DNA of 9,461 bases. Origin: an uncultured Faecalibacterium sp. (GTDB taxonomy: Bacteria; Bacillota; Clostridia; Oscillospirales; Ruminococcaceae). The stretch is taken from positions 1 to 9,461 of the forward strand of contig CAKSZM010000070.1 of NCBI GenBank assembly GCA_934525735.1, given 5' to 3'. The notes beneath the pieces are model-generated. The model was given only the letters and a program-made list of their open reading frames with translations. It did no database searches and was not told the DNA's origin. Positions within the stretch are counted from its first letter, which is position 1; each line of letters starts with the position of its first letter. A program made the position numbers and the translations under genes. Below are positions 5,227 through 9,461 of the stretch, one piece after another.

Positions 5227-6225
5227 TTACTTCTCGTACCCCAGCGTTGCGGCCATGACGGCCTTGATGGTGTGCATCCGGTTCTCGGCTTCGTCGAACA
5301 CGATGCTCTGGGGGCCTTCGAACACCTCGTCGGTCACCTCCATGGCATCGCGGCCGAAGCGCTCGCCCATCTCCTTGCCCACGGTGGTCTTGTGGTCGTG
5401 GAAGGCGGGCAGGCAGTGCATGAACACGGCATGGGGGCCAGCAATGTCCATCAGCTGCTGGTTGATCTGGTAGGCGGACAGGTCGTGGATGCGCTCGGCC
5501 CAGACCTCCACCGGCTCGCCCATGGAGACCCACACGTCGGTGTAGAGCACGTCAGCGCCCTTGGCTGCCTTGGCGGGGTCCTCTTCAAAGGAGATGGTCG
5601 CGCCGGTCTGGGCGGCAATGGCCTGACACTGTGCCACAAGGGCCGGGTCCGGCTGGTACTTTTTGGGGGCGCAGGCGGTGAAGTTCAGGCCCATCTTGGC
5701 GCAGCCCACCATCAGGCTGTTGCCCATGTTATAGCGGGCGTCGCCGAAGTAGACGAAGTTGATGCCCTTCAGCTTGCCGAAGTGCTCCCGGATGGTGAGG
5801 AAGTCGGCCAGGATCTGGGTGGGGTGGAACTCGTTGGTCAGGCCGTTCCACACGGGGACACCGGCGTAGTGCGCCAGATCCTCCACGATCTGCTGGCCGT
5901 AGCCGCGGTACTCGATGCCGTCGAACATGCGGCCCAGCACCCGGGCGGTGTCGGCGATGGACTCCTTCTTGCCGATCTGGCTGCCGGAGGGGTCGAGGTA
6001 GGTCACTTCCATGCCCAGATCGTGGGCGGCGACCTCAAAGCTGCAGCGGGTGCGGGTGGAGGTCTTTTCAAAGATCAGGGCAATATTTTTGCCCGCAAGC
6101 TGGTCATTGTGGCGGATGCCGGCCTTCTTTTTGGCCTTGAGGTCGGCGGCGAGGTCGAGCAGTTCTTCGATCTCGGCGGGGGTGTAATCCAGAAGCTTGA
6201 GGAAGCTGCGGTTTTTCAGACTCAT
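5227..6225 (-). CDS. argF: Ornithine carbamoyltransferase
   Basis: This 332-residue enzyme condenses carbamoyl phosphate and ornithine to citrulline in the cytosol (arginine biosynthesis). The carbamoyl-phosphate loop STRTR is at residues 56-60, HPTQ at 134-137, and the ornithine-binding/catalytic HCLP at 270-273. Length and colinearity match OTCases of the long (E. coli ArgF/ArcB) type. The start has AGAGGA 9 nt upstream. It has its own promoter (6282-6310), with the -35 in the end of the preceding deaminase gene, and a candidate ArgR site over the transcription start. This favours an anabolic, arginine-repressed role (argF) over a catabolic one (arcB); no arcA, arcC or other arg gene is in view. 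It ends in a clear terminator. Confidence 0.95.
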   Translation of the reverse strand: MSLKNRSFLKLLDYTPAEIEELLDLAADLKAKKKAGIRHNDQLAGKNIALIFEKTSTRTRCSFEVAAHDLGMEVTYLDPSGSQIGKKESIADTARVLGRMFDGIEYRGYGQQIVEDLAHYAGVPVWNGLTNEFHPTQILADFLTIREHFGKLKGINFVYFGDARYNMGNSLMVGCAKMGLNFTACAPKKYQPDPALVAQCQAIAAQTGATISFEEDPAKAAKGADVLYTDVWVSMGEPVEVWAERIHDLSAYQINQQLMDIAGPHAVFMHCLPAFHDHKTTVGKEMGERFGRDAMEVTDEVFEGPQSIVFDEAENRMHTIKAVMAATLGYEK

Positions 6226-6256
6226 TGTATATTTTCCTCTCTATGCAAACATTATT

Positions 6257-6280
6257 GTATATTTATTCGAATCGTAATTC
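6257..6280. promoter_or_regulatory. Candidate ArgR operator (ARG box) at argF
   Basis: Two adjacent half-palindromic 12-mers, GTATATTTATTC (6257-6268) and GAATCGTAATTC (6269-6280), resemble the ARG box core GAAT-N4-ATTC. The second fits it exactly; the first has one arm changed. They cover the predicted argF start (about 6275), just downstream of the -10. Their 12-bp spacing is not the 21 bp of classic E. coli paired boxes, so this is tentative. Confidence 0.35.
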
Positions 6281-6281
6281 T

Positions 6282-6310
6282 ATTATAGTACAAGAGAGGT
6301 TACAGGTCAA
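6282..6310 (-). promoter_or_regulatory. Promoter of argF
   Basis: On minus, TTGACC (6310-6305, 5/6), 17-bp spacer, TATAAT (6287-6282, 6/6). The -35 overlaps the last codons of the deaminase gene. Predicted start near 6275, with a leader of about 50 nt. Confidence 0.75.
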
Positions 6311-6779
6311 GCTCTGCCTTCCGTCCGCTGGGCTGATAGGGCGTCAGCTTCACGCCCGCCTTTTTGAACATGAACCGCGCCGCAACGCTGGAATCGCTGT
6401 CGTGGTACTTGTCGCCGTAGTACACCACCTCGGCAATGCCGGACTGGATGATGGCCTTGGTGCACTCGTTGCAGGGGAAGAGGGTCACATACACCCGCGC
6501 GCCCTTGAGGTTGTTGTGGGCGCTGTTGAGGATGGCGTTCAGCTCCGCGTGGCAGACGTACATGTACTTGGTGTCCAGCGGGGCGCCCTCGCGCTCCCAG
6601 GGCATCTCGTCGTCGCTGCAGCCGATGGGCATACCGTTGTAGCCCAGCGAGAGGATCTTGTTTTCCGGGCTGACGATGCACGCGCCCACCTGACTGTTGG
6701 GGTCTTTGGAGCGCATGGCCGTGAGCAGAGCAATGCCCATGAAATATTCATCCCAGTTGATGTAATCGGTACGTTTCAT
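6300..6779 (-). CDS. comEB: dCMP deaminase (ComEB-like zinc cytidylate deaminase)
   Basis: The 159-residue protein belongs to the deoxycytidylate deaminase family, which converts dCMP to dUMP for thymidylate synthesis in the cytosol. Zinc site: CHAELNAI gives His77 (ligand) and Glu79 (proton shuttle), and FPCNEC gives Cys103 and Cys106. The insert GYNGMPIGCSDDEMPW (46-61) is typical of dCMP deaminases and distinguishes them from cytidine or tRNA-adenosine deaminases. The start has AGGAGG 9 nt upstream. It lies 74 bp before argF on the same strand, but argF has a promoter of its own, so the two are only loosely linked. No clear promoter was found; transcription may come from the repeat element upstream. 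ComEB is the name in Bacillus; no competence role is implied. Confidence 0.9.
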   Translation of the reverse strand: MKRTDYINWDEYFMGIALLTAMRSKDPNSQVGACIVSPENKILSLGYNGMPIGCSDDEMPWEREGAPLDTKYMYVCHAELNAILNSAHNNLKGARVYVTLFPCNECTKAIIQSGIAEVVYYGDKYHDSDSSVAARFMFKKAGVKLTPYQPSGRKAELDL

Positions 6780-6818
6780 CGCGGAAAACCTCCTGTTTTA
6801 TCGGAACCGGCCTGCCGC

Positions 6819-6847
6819 TTGACAAACCCGGTGAAATGCACTATACT
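6819..6847 (+). promoter_or_regulatory. Strong antisense promoter, copy B
   Basis: TTGACA (6819-6824, 6/6), 17-bp spacer, TATACT (6842-6847, 5/6). It points away from the deaminase gene, towards the 3' end of the small membrane peptide gene. No ORF of note lies downstream on plus before the hairpin at 6902-6955. Predicted start near 6854. Confidence 0.75.
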
Positions 6848-6853
6848 ACAAAT

Positions 6854-6955
6854 AAGAAAAGGCGCTGCCCGCAATGGTCAGCTCCCTCCGGCTAAACAGT
6901 CAATAAGAGAATGACCGCTCACCGTTTGCGAGACTGAGGGCGGTCATTTCTTATT
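6854..6955 (+). ncRNA. Predicted antisense RNA (type I antitoxin candidate), copy B
   Basis: A start near 6854 follows from the strong promoter at 6819-6847, and an end near 6955 from the 15-bp hairpin (6902-6955), giving about 100 nt. The RNA is complementary to the 3' UTR and last four codons of the 36-aa ORF mRNA. This 3'-overlap layout resembles txpA/RatA and bsrG/SR4 in B. subtilis. It contains GCTCCCTCCGGC (6881-6892), a near-copy of the toxin leader. RNA data are needed to confirm it. Confidence 0.55.
6902..6955. terminator. Bidirectional 3' hairpin, copy B
   Basis: AATAAG (6902-6907) pairs with CTTATT (6950-6955) and AATGACCGC (6910-6918) with GCGGTCATT (6940-6948). It covers the stop codon of the small ORF on minus and the end of the antisense RNA on plus. 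U-runs are weak on both sides. Confidence 0.5.
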
Positions 6956-7054
6956 GTTATGGATCTCCTTGAAGATTGCCCACGAGATCTGAAATGTAAC
7001 ATACACCGTTCCACCGATGATGGTGAGCAGTGCGAGCACTTCGTTCAACTCCAT
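6944..7054 (-). CDS. 36-aa single-span membrane peptide, type I toxin candidate
   Basis: The peptide has a short acidic N-terminus (MELNE), one hydrophobic span at about residues 7-28 (starting LALLTIIGG) and a tail ending EIHNNKK. This size and shape (30-40 residues, one helix, Lys-rich C-terminus) is shared by Firmicutes type I toxins and the so-called holin-like toxins (TxpA/BsrG-like), though no specific homologue can be named from sequence alone. The ATG at 7054 is 7 nt after AAAGGGGGGG (7071-7062), a usable Shine-Dalgarno that is buried in a leader hairpin. The frame is open to an ATG 32 codons upstream, but that part coincides with the conserved structured leader and is probably untranslated. 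The tail is conserved in copy A with mostly silent changes. An antisense RNA promoter faces it. Confidence 0.65.
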   Translation of the reverse strand: MELNEVLALLTIIGGTVYVTFQISWAIFKEIHNNKK

Positions 7055-7061
7055 GATGCAT

Positions 7062-7089
7062 CCCCCCCTTTCGCGTTTGCGAACGGGGG
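7062..7089 (-). promoter_or_regulatory. Hairpin sequestering the toxin ribosome binding site
   Basis: On minus, CCCCCGTTCGC (7089-7079) pairs with GCGAAAGGGGG (7074-7064) with one G-A mismatch and an AAAC loop. The paired G-run is the Shine-Dalgarno of the 36-aa ORF. Leader structures that hide the ribosome binding site are common in type I toxin mRNAs. Confidence 0.5.
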
Positions 7090-7196
7090 AAACCAGAAAC
7101 AACAAGTTTTTCACGTCCCCCGGACGCTTGCCGGAGGGAAGCCAGACCACCGTCTATGCAGACAGCACCTCAACGCCGCCGTGAAGCGACACAATC

Positions 7197-7202
7197 AGTA
7201 TA
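7197..7202 (-). promoter_or_regulatory. Candidate -10 of the small membrane peptide mRNA
   Basis: TATACT on minus (7202-7197), 5/6, with no good -35 at 16-18 bp (TTTTAT at 17). It would give a start near 7190 and a leader of about 136 nt. It lies just outside the element's terminal repeat, mirroring the antisense -10 at the other end. Confidence 0.35.
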
Positions 7203-7221
7203 ACATAAAATGTCTTTGGAT

Positions 7222-7264
7222 AAAAGGGACTGCAGCGCATTCTTTTGTGCAGCAGCCCCTTTTT
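7222..7264. terminator. Bidirectional intrinsic terminator before the EF-G-like gene
   Basis: AAAAGGG, CTGC and GCGCA (7222-7239) pair with TGTGC, GCAG and CCCTTTT (7246-7263) with two single mismatches. On plus it is followed by a T-run and TATTT, and on minus by TTTTATCC. On plus it would stop antisense read-through from copy B before the EF-G-like promoter. Confidence 0.7.
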
Positions 7265-7331
7265 ATTTCCCTCAATGTCAACTTGCACAAAACACTGCCC
7301 TGAAGTTTGGCAGGCGATTCGGCAAAAAAAT

Positions 7332-7357
7332 CAAACGAAATATTTAAAAATCGTTTG
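7332..7357. promoter_or_regulatory. Inverted repeat overlapping the EF-G-like gene promoter
   Basis: CAAACGA (7332-7338) and TCGTTTG (7351-7357) form a perfect 7-bp inverted repeat with a 12-bp AT-rich centre. It covers the -35 and part of the spacer. The geometry suits a dimeric repressor or activator; none is encoded nearby. Confidence 0.4.
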
Positions 7358-7371
7358 GAGTGTGGTATTAT
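7343..7371 (+). promoter_or_regulatory. Extended -10 promoter of the EF-G-like gene
   Basis: TTTAAA (7343-7348, 4/6), 17-bp spacer, TATTAT (7366-7371, 5/6) preceded by TGG to make a TGn extended -10. Predicted start near 7378, with a leader of about 60 nt that includes a small GCGGAG/CTCCG hairpin (7394-7410). Confidence 0.65.
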
Positions 7372-7437
7372 CTTTGTAAAATATGCCACAAAAGCGGAGA
7401 GAATGCTCCGTGCGGCGGAAATGAGGGAAAAACCGAT

Positions 7438-9461
7438 ATGAAATACGCAAGCAACAACATCCGCAATATCCTGATTGCCGGTCATGCCGGCAGCGGCAAG
7501 ACCACGCTCACCGAGGCGCTGGTCTATTTTTCGGGCGCTGCCGAGCGTATGGGCCGGGTCGAGGACGGCACCACGATTTCGGACTTTGACCCCGAGGAAG
7601 CAAAGCGCAAGGCCAGCCTGTCGGCATCCGTGGTGCCGGTGGAGTACGAGGGCATCAAGTACAACCTGATCGACGCCCCGGGCCTGTTCGACTTCGAGGC
7701 CGGTGAGTACGAGGGCATCCGCGCCGCCGAGAGCGTGCTGGTGGTGGTGTCCGGCCGCAGCGGCGTCACCGTGGGTGCCGAAAAAGCCTTCCAGCTGGCC
7801 CGCAAAAACAACAAGGCAACGATGGTCTTTGTCTCCAAGTGCGATCTGGAGAACGCCAACTACTTCAAGATCCTCGAGGACATGAAGATCAAGTTCGGCT
7901 CCACCGTCTGCCCCTGCGTCGTGCCCGCCAAGCTGGACGACGGCACCCCCGTGTACATCAACCTGTTCAGCCAGAAGGCTTTTAAGTACGAGGGCGGCAA
8001 GCAGATCCAGGTGGACCTGCCCGACATCGGCCACCGCTTCCAGGGCCTGATCGAGGCCATGAGCGAGGCCATTGCCGAGACCGACGATGAGCTGATGGAA
8101 AAGTTCTTCGGCGGCGAAGCCTTCACCACCGAGGAGATCGTGGAAGGCATGCGCAAGGGCGTCAAGGACGGCCTGATCACCCCCGTGTTCTGCGGCAGCG
8201 CCGTGAACCAGCAGGCGCTGGATATGCTGCTGTTCAACATGCACAAGCTGCTGCCCAGCCCGGAGCACAGCGGCGCAACGCTGGCCGAGGACGCTGCCGG
8301 TGAGCCGGTGGAGCTGCACTGCACCGAGGCAGAACCCACCGCCGCCTATGTGTTCAAGACCGTGGCCGACCCCTTCGTGGGCAAGCTGAGCTACCTGCGC
8401 GTGGTCAGCGGCAAGGTGACCGCAGGCGAGCCGCTGGTCAACGCCCGCACCGGCGAGCCGGAAAAGATCGGCAAGCCGCTTACCGTCATCGGCAAGAAGC
8501 AGGTGGACGCCGACGGCATCGGTGCCGGTGATATCGGCGCGGTGGCAAAGCTGGTGACCGCAAAGACCGGCGACACCCTGTGCGACGCTTCCCGCGTGGT
8601 GAAGCTGCCCGCCCCCGTGTTCCCGCAGCCCAGCCTGTTCATGGCCGTCACCGTGGCCAAGAAGGGCGACGAGGGCAAGATCAGCAGTGCGCTGGCCCGC
8701 CTGATGGAAGAAGACCCCACCCTGAGCTACCAGAACAACGCCGAGACCCATCAGCAGGTCATCGGCGGTCTGGGCGAGCAGCATCTGGATGTGGTCAAGG
8801 CAAAGCTCAAGAACAAGTTCGGCGTGGAGATCGGGCTGGAAGCACCCCGCATCGCCTACCGTGAGTCCATCCGCAAGGCCTGCCAGAAGCAGGGCCGCCA
8901 CAAGAAGCAGACCGGCGGCCACGGCCAGTTCGGCGACGTCATCATCAACTTTGAGCCTTGCGACAGCGAGCAGGTGGTGTTCGAGGAGAAGGTGTTCGGC
9001 GGCAGCGTGCCCAAGAACTTCTTCCCCGCCGTGGAAAAGGGCGTCCGCCTTGCCGCCGAAAAGGGCGTGCTGGCCGGTTACCCCGTGGTGGGCCTGAAAG
9101 CCACCCTGCTGGACGGCAGCTACCACCCCGTGGACAGCTCCGAGATGGCCTTTATCATGGCCGCAAAGCTGGCCTATAAGGCCGCCATGCCCGAGGCCGG
9201 CCCCGTCATTCTGGAGCCCATCCACACCCTGAAGGCTCATGTGCCGAACGACAATACCGGCGACATCATGGGCGACGTGACCAAGCGCCGCGGCCGCGTG
9301 CTGGGCATGGAGCCGGACGAGGACGGCCTGCAGACCATCATCGCTGAAGTGCCGCTGGCGGAGCTGGCCAACTTTACCACCTTCATCCGGCAGACCACGC
9401 AGGGCCGCGGCTGGTTCACCACCGAGTTTGCCCGCTACGAGATCCTGCCCGAGATGCTGGT
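7438..9461 (+). CDS. Elongation factor G-like translational GTPase (EF-G paralogue), 3' end cut
   Basis: The frame is open from ATG 7438 to the window end (674 codons; EF-G is about 690-700, so little is missing). GAGGG lies about 10 nt upstream. All EF-G domains follow in order: G domain with GHAGSGKTT (15-23), DAPGL (79-83) and SKCD (133-136), then FCGSA; domain II around AYVFKTVADPFVGKLSYLRV; domain III with MEEDPTLSY and GGLGEQHLDV; domain IV with YRESI, HKKQTGGHGQFGDV, GGSVPKNFFPAV and DGSYHPVDSSEMAF; domain V with LEPIHTLKAHVPND, GDIMGD and RRGRVLGMEPD. It differs from the main EF-G: DTPGH is DAPGL, NKxD is SKCD, and the switch I RGITI stretch is replaced by EDGTTISDFDPEEAKRK. It is therefore a FusA2-type paralogue. 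EF-G moves tRNA and mRNA on the ribosome; the paralogue's exact role is unknown. It stands alone behind its own promoter, not beside rpsL-rpsG-tuf. Confidence 0.9.
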   Translation, partial: MKYASNNIRNILIAGHAGSGKTTLTEALVYFSGAAERMGRVEDGTTISDFDPEEAKRKASLSASVVPVEYEGIKYNLIDAPGLFDFEAGEYEGIRAAESVLVVVSGRSGVTVGAEKAFQLARKNNKATMVFVSKCDLENANYFKILEDMKIKFGSTVCPCVVPAKLDDGTPVYINLFSQKAFKYEGGKQIQVDLPDIGHRFQGLIEAMSEAIAETDDELMEKFFGGEAFTTEEIVEGMRKGVKDGLITPVFCGSAVNQQALDMLLFNMHKLLPSPEHSGATLAEDAAGEPVELHCTEAEPTAAYVFKTVADPFVGKLSYLRVVSGKVTAGEPLVNARTGEPEKIGKPLTVIGKKQVDADGIGAGDIGAVAKLVTAKTGDTLCDASRVVKLPAPVFPQPSLFMAVTVAKKGDEGKISSALARLMEEDPTLSYQNNAETHQQVIGGLGEQHLDVVKAKLKNKFGVEIGLEAPRIAYRESIRKACQKQGRHKKQTGGHGQFGDVIINFEPCDSEQVVFEEKVFGGSVPKNFFPAVEKGVRLAAEKGVLAGYPVVGLKATLLDGSYHPVDSSEMAFIMAAKLAYKAAMPEAGPVILEPIHTLKAHVPNDNTGDIMGDVTKRRGRVLGMEPDEDGLQTIIAEVPLAELANFTTFIRQTTQGRGWFTTEFARYEILPEML

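Larger units (their letters stand above)
6819..7170 (-). repeat. Inverted repeat element, copy B (intact)
   Basis: This is the intact copy of the element, inverted relative to copy A (4722-5146). Reading on minus, it holds a leader with hairpins, the 36-aa ORF, a 3' hairpin over the stop codon, and an opposing promoter at the far end. Imperfect terminal inverted repeats lie at 7130-7170 and 6860-6892. Each TIR is preceded on its outer side by a TATACT-type -10 pointing inward (7202-7197 and 6842-6847). No transposase and no clear target-site duplication was seen. Confidence 0.85.

Noticed and set aside
5140..6288. 382-codon plus-strand frame opposite argF
   Set aside because: Shadow of argF; no family motif and no ribosome binding site.
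6797..6825. Possible minus-strand promoter TTGTCA-N17-GATAAA before the deaminase gene
   Set aside because: The predicted start (about 6790) would fall inside the AGGAGG ribosome binding site, leaving the mRNA without it; the -10 is only 4/6.
4722..7170. Composite transposon carrying argF and comEB
   Set aside because: No transposase gene and no clear target-site duplication; both genes are ordinary chromosomal metabolism genes with codon use like their neighbours.
7195..9240. 681-codon minus-strand frame opposite the EF-G-like gene
   Set aside because: Its His/Leu/Ala/Gly-rich composition is the antisense shadow of a GC-rich gene; the plus strand encodes a colinear EF-G.

Overview
The window looks like a chromosomal segment of a low-GC-phylum (Firmicutes/Bacillota) gut anaerobe with GC-rich genes, most like Faecalibacterium or a related member of the Oscillospiraceae. 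This is inference from protein style, the strong GGAGG-type ribosome binding sites, the clear sigma-A type promoters (TTGACA, 17 bp, TATAAT-like) and the AT-rich intergenic control regions between GC-rich genes. No rRNA, tRNA, CRISPR array, transposase or phage gene was seen.

Left part (1-1941, minus strand): a housekeeping operon reading tsaE, tsaB, rpiB, upp. TsaE and TsaB belong to the machinery for the essential tRNA modification t6A. RpiB interconverts ribose-5-phosphate and ribulose-5-phosphate. Upp (only its first 16 codons are present) salvages uracil with PRPP. tsaE and tsaB overlap by ATGA. The operon seems to start from a promoter whose start site lies inside the terminator of the gene before it.

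Middle (1950-4643): two divergent genes separated by a 279-bp region with a good promoter for each. The minus-strand gene encodes an exported 398-residue protein with a caspase/CHAT/gingipain-like (clan CD) His...Cys pattern. The plus-strand gene encodes a SEDS-family (RodA/FtsW) peptidoglycan polymerase starting at TTG.

Right-middle (4644-7202): argF (ornithine carbamoyltransferase) and a dCMP deaminase gene (comEB-like) lie on the minus strand. They are flanked by two inverted copies of a roughly 0.3-0.4 kb element. The intact copy (right) encodes a 36-residue single-membrane-span peptide with a Lys-rich tail. Facing it is a near-consensus promoter that would make an RNA of about 100 nt, antisense to the 3' end of the peptide mRNA. 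This is the layout of a type I toxin-antitoxin module. The left copy keeps the leader, the antisense promoter and the last 20 codons, but the front half of the ORF is replaced by GC-rich sequence and its leader hairpin has become an intrinsic terminator. Both copies have imperfect terminal inverted repeats of about 35-40 bp. This element is the most interesting thing in the window.

Right end (7438-9461, plus strand): a nearly complete EF-G paralogue with altered GTPase motifs, behind an extended -10 promoter and a 7-bp inverted repeat that could be an operator.
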